64,000 nt of DNA from Cycas panzhihuaensis (Eukaryota; Cycadophyta): positions 202,127,741 to 202,191,740 of the forward strand of contig CM041465.1 of assembly GCA_023213395.1 (NCBI GenBank), written 5' to 3'. The notes under the pieces are model-generated. The model was not told where the DNA came from. It searched no databases and saw nothing but the letters and a program-made list of their open reading frames with translations. Shown here piece after piece: positions 22,302-33,060 of this stretch. Made by a program: the position numbers and the translations under genes. Position 1 is the first letter of the stretch. Each line of letters begins with the position of its first letter.

Positions 22302-22925
22302 TGTTAGAACCTTCATTCCTAGCATTAAGTCTTGACCTTGTGTATTTTTATTTTTGTCACTTTAGGCCCTTAATCCTAAAGTGTCATTTGTTGCATTATA
22401 AAATTGTCTTTTGTCCTGTAGTGACTTTCCTCACATGTGCTTGTGAGAAGTCAACGTTTGTGGGCTTTGTCTTGTAGTGACTTTCCTCACATGTGCTTGT
22501 GAGAAGTCAACATTTGTGGGCTTTGTCTCTTGTGAGAAGTCAACATTTGTGGGCTCTAACCTTATCCTTGGAGATAGTAGAGTCCTAATCAGATTTGGCT
22601 CCTAGTCTTGATCAGTGACATGTGTTGAGATCCTGATCATCCATTCTCCTTTATAAGGAGCCATATTCTTATGTTTTGGCATGTAGTATTTTGGGTTAGT
22701 GTTATGCTGCTGTAAGTGTGTCTTATAGGTGAAGTATTGAGAGTAATTCTCCTTCATGTTTGTATGTGAGATAGGTTGAGTTGAAATTCAATACTCCTCC
22801 CTATCATCTTTCATCTTTGTACTACATCATTTTCATTAATCAAAGTCTTTGTCCTTCACATTACGATGTCCTCATCGACTTCTCAATAGATTCTGGTTCC
22901 TGTGTTGTCTCCATTGAGTCTTTCA
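22302..22925 (+). repeat. 5' LTR of C with internal duplication
   Basis: TGTTAGAACCTTCATTCC to GAGTCTTTCA. A 56-bp unit beginning TGTAGTGACTTTCC near 22418 is present twice in tandem, once in the 3' LTR. A TATA box (TTTATAAGG) lies at about 22650-22658. Primer binding site TGGTATCAGAGC is at 22929-22940 after a three-base spacer. Confidence 0.93.
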
Positions 22926-22940
22926 GTTTGGTATCAGAGC

Positions 22941-25428
22941 TGTAGGAACTTGAGGAGCGGTTTGCTGGCATCGAAACTCTCCAGACCTGGTGACGACCTT
23001 CGCCATACGAAGGTGATCCAGTTGGAGCGAGGAGCAATTTCTCAAGCTTTGATGTTGAAGGATTTGGTTTATATTCATGATTTGCAAATTCTCTTAAGAA
23101 TCTGTTGTGCAAAGTCTTGAATACTTGCACTTTTTGGAGGACTAATTTTGATGCCAGGAAAAAGGTTGGTGATACTAGGTTTGCAGGCAATCTGGAGCTA
23201 GTTTTCTTGTCTTTTTTACAAGACTAAGTTGTTGTAATCCTTACATTGTCTGTTTTTTTGCCAAAGGTTTGTGTATAAGCTGATTCCTTTGGAGGTTACA
23301 AGGGAGAAAAGGTGACTCTTTAAAAGGTTCCTCAATCTCATTATTGAGGATTAAAAGATTTTATAAAGTTTTTTTTAAATCTTTTTTTAAAGAGGATTAA
23401 GTAAATCTCTTTTTTGAGAAGCCTGTTGTCTTAAAAAAGGAGGAGGAGATTTAAAGGAAAAGGTGGAGGCTATCCAAGTTTGTTTTTGATTTTATTGCAG
23501 GGTTAAAAAAAAAAAAGTTCTTATCAAAGGAAATTCATCTTGAATTATTCTCATTGAAAGAGAATTAGCATTAAGCTTGTCTTGGACCCTCTTTAAACTG
23601 TGAATGACAGTTCTCTTTGTAACAAATCTGCCCTCAGATTTTAAGAGTTTATTAAGCATTTTTCTTGGGAGACAAGTTAATCTTGCCAAAGTTTTTTGTA
23701 ATCCCTTTAGGTGATTGAGTAAGCACCATCTAAACCTCAAGTGTTGTTTATCAAAAACAGCTCTGGATGTACAAAAAATTGTAACTCTCACTAGTTCCTG
23801 CTGGCTTGTATTTTGCACCTCTAGAGGGCTCTTCTCAGCTCTCATATCTTTGTGGCAAGATTTGTGTGGACCCTCCTTATGGTATTAGTGCGGTTCCTGC
23901 ATTTTCTTCTGTGCTTTATCATTGCACCTCTGTGGCTGGCTTCATCTGTGCCTCTTCTCAAAACAGTGCATTATTACTGCTCCAGCATGCTGTCCTCCGT
24001 GCACTCCGTCTACGTGATGGCGTGGTTTCTCGCGCTTCTGTCTCAGCTCTCTTAGCTACGGCCCGTCCGTTCAGCTCTCCCGTGACCTCCGTGACTCCTG
24101 CGCTCTACGACCTCTGTGACTTCTACGCATCTACAACTCTGCGGCCTTCGTGCGACCAGACCTCCGCAGCTCCAGCTCCCACCTACGACGTTCCATCTCT
24201 GTGCGCAGTCCATGCGCTTCAGCTCCCAGGGTTCCGTATTCTCCACGCACAGCACGGCTCACGGCTCTCCGCCCGTACCTGCTCCGTCCAGCCACGTGAC
24301 CAATTCTCAGTGGCACCCATCATCTGTTCGATTAACGGCGGCGCCCGCAGATACGGGCCACAGAAATCCGCCCACGGAAAAGCCGCCGCCCAAATTTGGA
24401 TTTTCATATTTTTTCTATAGTTTTATAACTATAGTTTATACAAGGGAGAATATACTTTAAAGTATATTCTTTTTTAAATTCTCCATTTTAAACTTTATAT
24501 TTATAAAGTTTTTTGTTGTTTATCTTTAATTCTATTAAAAGAGACTTGTATTTTATCACTTGTTTAGTGTGTAAATCACACTGACAAACACAAAAAAATT
24601 TGCAAGTAACTTTTTGATCAAGATCATCATTGATTAGTGACTTATTGATCACTTTTTTGTAAGAATTTTATGAGTTTTTAGTGACTTTAAGTTCTAAGTC
24701 ATTAATTATAAGAGGGAAAAGTGATCAATTTCAAAGTGTGTTATTACACTATTTTGTACACATCTATCAAGTGTAATTTGGTGCTTCTAACACCATTATT
24801 TTGGCTTTTTTTTAGCCTAAAAATTGTATCATTTTAAAAAGCTTTTTTTCTCACTGGGCTCCCTGCGAGGTGACCCATTTATAGTGAGAAAATACATCAT
24901 CAAAAAGAGGAAAGGGATCAATAAAAAGAGGCAATTTTTTTGCTGCGTAGGGATCAATTTTTCGATCCCAGGAGTTCTTTGTGGACTTGCTTCGTTTTCT
25001 GGCTTGATTGAAGGCATTACAAGTGTGATATTTTTGCTGTTATTTATCTCTTTGTGAGATTATTATCGAACTTAGTTGCATTCCTTGTTAATCAACGCAA
25101 GTGTATTGTAATTTGGAGCATTTTCCGTCAAAGTCTTCAGCAACAATCAGGCCTTCGTGCACACATTGTTCAGCACTCAAATCAACCCACTTCTTTTCAT
25201 TAAAACACTTAAGTGGGGAGGCTCGAAAAGGGTTTTTACTCTGCCTCAAAGTGCCAAAAACTTGGCCAATACTGATCTAGTTATCAGATTGGATGAACTT
25301 GCGAGCCAAGCCCTCCATTCCGTCCACAAAATTTTTAGTCCCGTATTGATCTTTTGTTGGATATTGAGTGGAACTTAAGCGGCGTCAACTCAATAGTTTC
25401 CAAGTTTTCATCTGGTACTGCACTCAAA
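22941..25428 (+). other. Long leader of C with a CpG-rich block
   Basis: No gag/pol coding. Positions 23850-24400 are strongly GC- and CpG-rich, made of reiterated CTCCGTGACTYC-like words (CTCCGTGACCTCCGTGACTC, CTCTGTGACTTCTACG). An open frame spans it (23806-24420, 204 codons), which I regard as a consequence of composition. Farther on, GGGAGGCTCGAAAAGGG at 25216-25232 is a block also found in the leaders of E and H. The rest is AT-rich. Confidence 0.6.
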
Positions 25429-26244
25429 ATGGCGACTCAGATGCTAAATGTAAACACCATTAAATTGACAAGTGCTGAAAATTATCTTACTTGGAAAAAG
25501 CAAGCAAAAAACTTGTTAGTTATGAATGAATTGTGGGGTTATGTTTCAGGCAAAAACGCCAAACCAGAACCCACTCCTGATCCAGTTAATCCTCAAAACT
25601 TGATTCCAGTAGATTCTGTTGCCTTAGCTTCATTTAAAGCTAAAGATGAGATTGCACTTGCTTTTATTCATTTGTCAGTCAGTGACAATGTTGATCAGAA
25701 TATTGAATCTGCTACAACTTCAAAAATTGCTTGGGACATAATTGTTTCATTATATGAACGAAACGATGACGCATGAATTATAATGTATAAAGTGAAATTA
25801 TTCAGTTTGAAGTATGTTGCTCCAATGGCAGCTTACTTATCTTCAATTAAAGCTATCAGTAATCAATTGATAGCACTTGGGAAACCGGTTACAAACGAAG
25901 ACTTCGTTACCGCAACAATTCATGCTTTGCTTAAAGAGTACAATAATTTTATTTCTGACATTTCACGAAATGGAACTTTGTCGATTATAATTTTTAATGA
26001 GTTAGAACATTTACTGCTGCAAGAAGAAGAGATTTATGCGTGGCAAGATGAAGCAAACACATCTGGTGCTTTCTCCGCAAAATTTAAATCTAAGCAGCAA
26101 TTCCAGCCCAAGCAGAACTTTCAGAAACAATTTGGCAGTCTTAACATTAGATCTAAGACTGTTGTTTGTCATTACTGTGGCAAAGTTGGCCACATTCAAC
26201 CTGACTGCCGAAAACGTCAATATGACTTACAACAACCTCAGTAG
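25429..26244 (+). pseudogene. gag of copia C
   Basis: Starts MATQMLNVNTIKLTSAENY, matching the gag openings of E and H. Capsid region: WKKQAKNLLVMNELWGYVSG, IALAFIHLSVSDNVDQNI, KIAWDIIVSLYERNDDA. One TGA near 25774 interrupts it, with coding resuming in the same region (MYKVKLFSLKYVAPMAAYL). A single intact zinc knuckle, CHYCGKVGHIQPDC, lies near 26168, followed by a glutamine-rich tail (YDLQQPQ then stop at 26242). Confidence 0.9.
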
Positions 26245-26399
26245 CAATTTCAACGGCAACAAAATTTTTCGTGACAACAAAATCGACAACAATCGCGGCA
26301 ACATCGCCAACGTCGTGACAAAAGGCGACTCAAGGTGCATTCTGAGGTGGTCGACAATGAAGGACAAATCGTGGCGGTTTTCAAGGCCACACAGCCCAA

Positions 26400-27030
26400 C
26401 ATGATCCACATGAAATGACCTTTTTTGCGTATAGTGGCAGTCACAATGACAATACTTGGATCATCAACTCTGGCGCATCACGTCACGTGACAGGTGATGC
26501 AAATATCTTATCAAATTTTCAAGAATGTCAGGGAGAAACAGTGACATTTGGAGACAATGCCACTGTTAAAATATAAGGTGTAGGTCACATTGCACCTCTT
26601 GATGAACATTCTGCATTTCCTAATGGAAATGTTTTCCTAGTTCCTGGAATGCCTAAAAACTTGCTTTCTGTCAGTCAGCTTGATAAGCAGCAGATGAGTG
26701 TGCTTTTTAAAGACAGAAAGTGTATCATCAGGAACAAAGACAACCAGATTGTTGCAATTGGTCATGAAGATCGTGGCCTCTACAAATTAGACACAACATC
26801 TGGATCTTCACATGCATACGTCTCCCACTCTGTAAATAAAACTCAATTGTGGCATGAAAGATTGGACATCTGAATTTTGACAGCATCAGGGATATGTTCA
26901 GACACAATTTAGTTTATGGCTTACCCAAAATTTTTGGGGGTAATTGCCTTTGCGAATCATGCCTTATGGGGAAGCATCATCGAGAACCTTTTCCGAAAGG
27001 TAAGGCCTGGCGAGCATAACATCCACTTCA
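26400..27030 (+). pseudogene. Protease and pre-integrase region of C
   Basis: The active-site motif reads WIINSGAS near 26456-26480: the catalytic aspartate of DSGA is replaced by asparagine. A stop occurs near 26575. GMPKNLLSVSQLDKQ and TQLWHERLDI mark the GAG-pre-integrase part, which then shifts frame after 26870. The protein would be non-functional as protease even without the stops. Confidence 0.82.
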
Positions 27031-27034
27031 ACTT

Positions 27035-28057
27035 GTGCATTCTGGCATCTGTGGTCCCATGACCACTCAATCTTATGGAGGATCATCATTCTTCATGACA
27101 TTCATTGATGATTTCTCACATAAAGTGTGGGTCTACTTTCTAAAACATAAGTCAGAAGCTTTGGACAAGTTTAAGGAATTTAAACTTGCAGTTGAAAATG
27201 AATCAGGCATGCAGATCAAAATACTCTGTACAGATAATGGCGACGAGTATATGTCCAAGGACTTCAGTCAATTCTGTATTCATAATGGCATCAAATGCCA
27301 ATTTTCTACTCCATACACACCACAGCAGAATGGTGTAGCAGAAAAAATGAACAGAACCTTGGTCAGTCGAGCTAAAGCTATGATCCATGCCAAAGGTCTC
27401 ACATTATCATATTGGGCAGAAGCACTGCATACTGTTGCGTACCTGTCAAATCGCAGCTCAACTTCTGCACTTTCGGGTATGACACTCGAGGAGGCCTGGA
27501 CTGGCCAGAAACCAACGGTCAGTCATTTGCGAACCCTTGGATGCACGGCCTACATGAACATTCCTCATGAGCAACGTCGAAAATTCGACGACAAAAGTCT
27601 CAAATACGTCTTTGTAGGATATGCTCTTGGCAGTAAAGCATATTGCTTATTTGATCCTCTTACCAAAAAGACGCATACTTCACGAGATGTTGTCTTTGTA
27701 GAAGACAATAGGGAGATCGACATCAGCATTCCTACTCTCTCCCTTGACAAAGGCAAAGCCATTCTTGAAGAATCGGTTACTTCATCTTCCTCAACACCTT
27801 GTACTTCATCTGCACCAGCTGCTTCTTCTTCCTCCTCATCTTCCTTAATGCCTTCATTGAGTCCTTCTTCTTCTTCAGAGGTTCAACAATCACCTCCAAC
27901 ACAGGACCATGAAGCCACATCGTCGAAGAAGCTACCCAAATGGTACATGCAAACTATTGCAGATTCACAGATTGTTGAAGGAAAACGGCCATCCAAAATG
28001 CGGCCATTACCCACTGTCAATTATGCACTTATGTCTAAAGTGCTTACTGCTTTTTAG
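27035..28057 (+). CDS. Integrase of copia C (open frame)
   Basis: A 340-codon open piece. It keeps the catalytic triad region: FIDDFSHKVWVYFLKH with the first aspartate, CTDNGDEYMSK with the second (usual SDNGGEY), and QQNGVAEKMNRT with the glutamate. It continues through SYWAEALHTVAYLSNRS, VFVGYALGSKAY and SRDVVFVED, then a serine-rich linker (about residues 250-290) and LPKWYMQTIADSQIVEG. It ends at a TAG just where RT homology would begin. No start codon context of its own; it was part of a polyprotein. Confidence 0.88.
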   Translation: MHSGICGPMTTQSYGGSSFFMTFIDDFSHKVWVYFLKHKSEALDKFKEFKLAVENESGMQIKILCTDNGDEYMSKDFSQFCIHNGIKCQFSTPYTPQQNGVAEKMNRTLVSRAKAMIHAKGLTLSYWAEALHTVAYLSNRSSTSALSGMTLEEAWTGQKPTVSHLRTLGCTAYMNIPHEQRRKFDDKSLKYVFVGYALGSKAYCLFDPLTKKTHTSRDVVFVEDNREIDISIPTLSLDKGKAILEESVTSSSSTPCTSSAPAASSSSSSSLMPSLSPSSSSEVQQSPPTQDHEATSSKKLPKWYMQTIADSQIVEGKRPSKMRPLPTVNYALMSKVLTAF

Positions 28058-28322
28058 CCTTCCACTTTTGAGGAGGCATGTACAGACAAAAAGTGGCCAT
28101 CTTCTCGAACAGTTGCACAATGCAAATGGCCATCATCTCATATGAATGTACACAGCGTCAATAGTGATTCAACAAAGGAGGCACATTTGGATCAACCTCC
28201 TGGGATATTTCAGCCGACCGATCGACACCGACATCTTCACCAAGCCACTTGGGAAAGAGAAGTTCGAGTATTTCAGAAGCGGCCTCAGCATTCGACTTAA
28301 TGCTGTATCCATTCAGGGGGGG
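28058..28322 (+). pseudogene. Remnant of RT/RNase H of C, and polypurine tract
   Basis: Only scraps remain: an RT-start-like FEEACTDKKW, an RT-like HLDQPPGYF near 28185, then directly DIFTKPLGKEKFEYFRSGL, the last motif of copia RNase H. Everything between these, including the YxDD box, is gone, over at least two deletion joints. The tract CATTCAGGGGGGG precedes the 3' LTR. Confidence 0.85.
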
Positions 28323-28890
28323 TGTTAGAACCTTCATTCCTAGCATTACGTCTTGACCTTGTGTATTTATATTTTTGTCACTTTAGGCCCTTAATCCTAA
28401 AGTGTCATTTGTTGCATTATAAAATTGTCTTTTGTCCTGTAGTGACTTTCCTCACATGTGCTTGTGAGAAGTCAACGTTTGTGGGCTTTGTCTCTTGTGA
28501 GAAGTCAACATTTGTGGGCTCTAACCTTATCCTTGGAGATAGTAGAGTCCTAATCAGATTTGGCTCCTAGTCTTGATCAATGACATGTGTTGAGATCTTG
28601 ATCATCCATTCTCCTTTATAAGGAGCCTTATTCTTATGTTTTGGCATGTAGTATTTTGGGTTAGTGTTATGCTGCTGTAAGTGTTGCTTATAGGTGAAGT
28701 ATTGAAAGTAATTCTCCTTCATGTTTGTATGTGAGATGGGTTGAGTTGAGGTTCAATACTCCTCCCTATCATCTTTCATCTTTGTACTACATCATTTTCA
28801 TTAATCAAAGTCTTTGTCCTTCACATTACGATGTCCTCATCGACTTCTCAATAGATTCTAGTTCCTGTGTTGTCTCCATTGAGTCTTTCA
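28323..28890 (+). repeat. 3' LTR of C
   Basis: 568 bp, TGTTAGAACC to GTCTTTCA, with a single copy of the unit duplicated in the 5' LTR. Followed by the TSD GTTTT. Confidence 0.93.
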
Positions 28891-28895
28891 GTTTT

Positions 28896-29225
28896 CATCA
28901 ACACAACAACTCTATTGTCAACAACACTCAACAATTTGATTCATTTTTTTCAAACATCTCACTTAATTTCATCCAAATCTCATATGGTGTCTTTAAGTTG
29001 TAAACAAGTGCCCTCTGATCCAGACCCAATGACAATTTTAGCAACCTAATGGCAATGAACCATTTCTCCTCAAATTTCTCCTTTTTTTTTCTCATCTGTG
29101 GGTATAATGACAACCTTCTCTTTAGTAATTTTCCACAATTGATTGACCATTAAAACAAGCTCGATATCTAGCTTCCATTCACTAAAGTTATTGCCATTAA
29201 AAATCACCAATGGCAAATTTTCCAT
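28896..29225 (-). pseudogene. gag N-terminus of copia B
   Basis: Starts at the ATG at 29225 (MENLPLVIFNGNNFSEWKLD), a standard copia gag opening with the GxNF motif and tryptophan. Continues KKKEKFEEKWFIAIRLLKLSLG and KTPYEIWMKLSEMFEKN, the usual UBN2 sequence. Interrupted at 28896 by C; the rest is left of 22297. Confidence 0.85.
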
Positions 29226-30551
29226 TGTGTATACGGTGCGAAAATCAAGCCCATGACAACCAACAATTCATTAGACAACATGAAAATAACCTGAATGCAT
29301 TATCACACACCCACACCTAACTTTACAACCTTTGAATGATAATCCATGCACAACATAGAGTCTGTTTGCCAAAAAACACGTGTTAGCAACAAGTTTTTAA
29401 ACAATGTGTGCTTTACACACCTAACAATTTTTTTTGCAAGCAACAGGATAAATATTCCACACCTAACGATCTTTAGATAGTAAAAAATCCCTCAAAAAAT
29501 CACTTTTAATTGGCAAAACTCACAAGTGGCTATGCCCAACATCCTTGAGATGGTAAGTCTAATGAAAGAACACAAAAATCTCTACTTGAAAGGATAAATT
29601 TCGCTAGAAAATGATCAAATATTTGTTACGAGATGCCTTTCTCTTTTATAAATTTGAAAATTTTAAAAAGGATATGCTCAAATGGGCAATTGTGTCCTTT
29701 CCAAATCTGTGCAACCTTTTCTTTATTCCCACCACTTAAAGCACGTCAAGGAAATGCAATCAAATTATATGATTTATATGCTAAGGTCCTAAACCTTAGT
29801 TGATATCTACTTACACATATTAACATGCACCCAATCATCGAAATCTAAACAACACATTTGAATTTGAGAGGCGACGTCTCCCAAGCTCCATGAAAAAAGC
29901 ACAACAACTAAAATCGACCACATGACTCGAAGAGGATAATGCGGCTCAACTCAAGGCATCTACAACTCCATGTTAAACACTTCATTCAAGACTGTCCATT
30001 TTTACATAAACAAACAAGCAATGCCAAATGATGTCCACATATCTCATACAAATTTGCTTTGCCTCCAATGTGCATAAAAAATGCCTAATATAGTAGCCTG
30101 CGATATCATACTCCAAAATATGAGCCAACAGTGCTCCAAAACAAGCTCAATCTTGCCTCATGTAACATACCAATGGCCTTATTGTTGCCTCGGCATAAAA
30201 ATGATGCCGAACCTAGCCAAATGGAACTTAAACTAAGCCCAACGCTCTTAGAATGATCCCAACATAGCCCACCATTGTCAGATCACCTTCCAACGGGGCC
30301 CAATAGGCAATTGCAATGCCCAACTTGCCCAACCAGGCCCAAAATGCTTCAACACAAGCCCAACACAACTTAGATAGTGCTCAATGTTGATTTATAACTA
30401 TAAATAGAGGTAAAATCTTACTGTGACGCTATGTTAGTTGTTAGAGAAGATTGAAATTGCCAAAAACAAGGCTCTCACTAGTGTTACTAGGCAACCTTTG
30501 ATTTTATCACCTCCACCCAATTGTGACCTAAGCTATGTACATCCATTCAAG
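29226..30551 (-). other. Leader of copia B
   Basis: About 1.3 kb between the primer binding site and gag of B, without open frames of note. AT-rich; the middle (30150-30380) has repeated GCCCAAC words. Nothing else supported. Confidence 0.6.
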
Positions 30552-30881
30552 TTTGATACCATGTGAAGAAACATGAAAACATGCATTATGAACAACATCT
30601 TGTTCATATACAACAAGCAACCATCAAGGGGCACAACACACAATACATAGGTTTTACGCGGAAAAACCTTCTAGTAAAAAACCCACCACAACAATCAATA
30701 GAGTACATTGATTCCACTTGATTGATTCTGCAATGGGATTAGGGTTCTTTTATAATCCCCCAAATGATGCATCCAACATATTGGTTGTGACTCATCCATA
30801 TTCATACCTTTTAGCCTATCCCTTAACTCACCACATTTAATATTAATCATGTGGCTTAATATTGGCTTCTACACTAACACA
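30552..30881 (-). repeat. 5' LTR and primer binding site of B
   Basis: LTR 30564-30881 (TGAAGAAACATG to CTAACACA). TTTGATACCATG just left of it is the reverse of CATGGTATCAAA, a tRNA-Met-type primer binding site. Confidence 0.85.
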
Positions 30882-30886
30882 CTTTA

Positions 30887-31184
30887 ATATGCTCAAGAAG
30901 TTGTTATCTGCAATTTTATTCAATTTTTCAACTATCTAAAAATGTCTACAATATTTAGGAGACAATTTCACACACCTTTCTATTGATAGGGATGCATTAG
31001 GTTTTACTCTAAAAAAATCTTAGTGTCCTATTTTGGTTTGCATATGATTTGGTCCTAGCCTGGCTTCTTTCCATATTTCTTTTGGATTACTTCAACTCTT
31101 TTGTCAATTCTTTAAACATCTCCATAGATACTTGTGCCTTACCCCTAAATTTTCAAAGATCCACTTATAATAGCACAAGTGGAT
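30887..31184 (-). pseudogene. Gypsy element G, part of integrase C-terminus
   Basis: In minus orientation: MEIFKELTKELK, then FFRVKPNASLSIERCVKLSPKY and IVEKLNKIA, the GPY/F-type C-terminal region of gypsy integrase, with stops. It continues rightwards beyond D (integrase core at 42470-43007) and leftwards beyond B (17640-18247). The three pieces read in order once B and D are removed. Confidence 0.75.
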
Positions 31185-31987
31185 TGTTAGGGTCAAATCT
31201 GGCACTCGTGCATTTGGACTATGGAACAGTAGTAATTGGCATCTAACAAAGCATCTTGAGTGCAAGAAATAAAGCCCAATAAGCATCTGAGTAGAGGAAC
31301 ACACGAAAATTAGACAAAAAGTAGTAGGAATGGCCCCTTGAGGAACACATAAGAGGGTATGTTCGGAAATAGTAATGCATGATAAACCATTCTAGAACCA
31401 AAATGCACGACGAATGCACAACTCATAATGGACACAATGCACGCTGATTTGATCCAAAAACATATTAACATATGGGTGGGCATAGAATAATCAAGTGTAA
31501 TCAAGGATTAGTTAGCAGATTCATTACCAAAGAGTATGCATTATGGAAAGGATACAATTGTGAATATTGGTCACAATCGTTCCCTAAAAGGCATGCATGG
31601 GATATTTGAGGGTTATTTCTCACCATTCCAAATGTGTGAGCCAAGTTGTCCGTTCCAATGGCATGTTTTCTAGTAGAGAAGCCAAGTGTACTATGATATT
31701 GATGATGTTCTAGTGAAGAAAAGCCATATGATGATGTAAACATTGATATTGTTTAATGGAATCAACAAGTTATGTGGAAAACGTGTTTTTTGTATTGCTT
31801 TTGATTGATTTATGATGATGTGATGGATGATAATATTGTGATAATGTTGTGATTGCTATCATATTATGGACTTATGTGGTATATATGTGTGTAATTGACC
31901 TCTATGTTGACAAGCAACCCTAATTTGGGCTATTGGAAGTGACCTTTGACAAGTGTACTTTTTAAGGGGTAGAAGGTGAGATCAATA
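31185..31987 (+). repeat. 5' LTR of D
   Basis: TGTTAGGGTCAAATCTGG to GAGATCAATA. Matches 41657-42464 along its whole length, with many substitutions. A probable primer binding site TTGGTTCCATTGCC follows at 31988; it is a poor match to tRNA-Met. Confidence 0.85.
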
Positions 31988-33060
31988 TTGGTTCCATTGC
32001 CTAAGTCCACTAGTTGTGGGGGGGGTGAGTGGGGTGAAGAGCTAGAGTCCTTTTTCAAACAATACACAAAGATTGAGTGCCCCTTTCAATGCCACCAAAA
32101 CAACCTTCGAAGGCAATTGAGCCACATAAAAGACCTTCACCTAATGGGATGCCATAATCAAGCAGACAAAAAGCTTTAAGATGGTCAAACAAGAAAACAT
32201 TAAGAAGGGTAAGGACGTTAAGTCTCAGTAAAAACAACAAGACTAAGGGTCAGTCTAAGGCAAGTGGCACCTAGACACCTCAAGAACTAGGAAATAGAGA
32301 CCATGGAGAGCTAATAGTGATAACACTCGCTCCATTCAAATCAGATGCGCTTAGCCCAGAAGAAGAAGAGGAGGAAATTCCAAAGGAAGACAAAGAATTC
32401 AAGGAAGAAAATAACACTTTAGAGGAGAAAACAAACCCTAAAAAAGGAGGGAGAATTAAGTGTGGACTCTACTCCAAAGGGCCTAAGTGATCACTAGGAG
32501 GAGGCGAAAAAAGGTCCCTCAGCATATTAGGAGAATCGTCTAATAAGACAATTGTTTGAGGATATGCCAGATAGGGGATCTAAGTAGTCATTCCTGATTA
32601 CAACCCTGTTGATAGTGCAAATACTAAGGCATGTAGAACTAATTCATTTAACACCCTTTACAAATCTGTTATTTGGAAAAGCGAATAATGGGGAGAAAAG
32701 TCCATTGAAGATGCCCAAAATTAGTGCAACAAGAGAGGGTATTACACCCCACCAAGGGAAGGTGCCCCCACCTACACCTTCACATAGGAAAAGTATACCC
32801 CCAAATGCTCGAAAGATGGCAGATTCTAGGGAATTTAGAAGGCTCATCTTTTGATGATACCACAGTTGCTAACAAGCATGTATAACTATTTAGAACCTAG
32901 TGAATATGAAGAAGATAACAAATGTGGATGAAACTAAAGCGAGATTCACTTACTCATTACAGGGAGTATGTCTCACATCGTATAAATAATTAGAACTAGC
33001 TAAGACCTAGGAAAATATTAAGAGGGAATTCAAGGAGTGATTCTAAAAGTCTAGGATTAG
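31988..33060 (+). pseudogene. Leader and gag N-terminal relic of D
   Basis: Open only in short pieces. 31976-32179 has GEELESFFKQYTKIECPFQCH. Purine-rich, lysine/glutamate coding-like sequence lies at 32330-32460. No recognisable domain; by position it is leader plus the start of gag. Confidence 0.45.

Larger units (their letters stand above)
22302..28890 (+). mobile_element. Copia element C, an RT-deleted derivative
   Basis: A 6.6-kb element inserted in the gag of B with exact TSD GTTTT (22297-22301 and 28891-28895). LTRs are 624 and 568 bp; the difference is mostly a 56-bp tandem duplication in the 5' copy, and by eye about a dozen substitutions remain. A 2.5-kb leader precedes gag. Protease and integrase follow, but nearly all of RT and RNase H is missing. 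Fragment H is a relative on the minus strand, and E is a more distant one. Confidence 0.95.
18248..30881 (-). mobile_element. Copia element B, interrupted by C
   Basis: LTRs of about 306-318 bp in minus orientation at 18248-18553 (3') and 30564-30881 (5'), flanked by TTTTA (18243-18247) and CTTTA (30882-30886), a 4-of-5 match. It split G inside the integrase C-terminus: codons for QLLEHIK lie right of B and the following IHHVFH left of it. Subtracting C (6.6 kb) leaves about 6 kb. All copia domains are present but heavily mutated. Confidence 0.85.

Noticed and set aside
23806-24420. 204-codon open frame in the leader of C as a gene
   Set aside because: GC-rich reiterated words explain the lack of stops; overlapping long frames exist on both strands and no domain is visible. 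Kept only as a finding about the leader.
27035-28057. Integrase of C as an active host-domesticated gene
   Set aside because: It is framed by fresh LTRs and TSD, and its neighbours in pol are broken; an open frame in a young insertion needs no selection.
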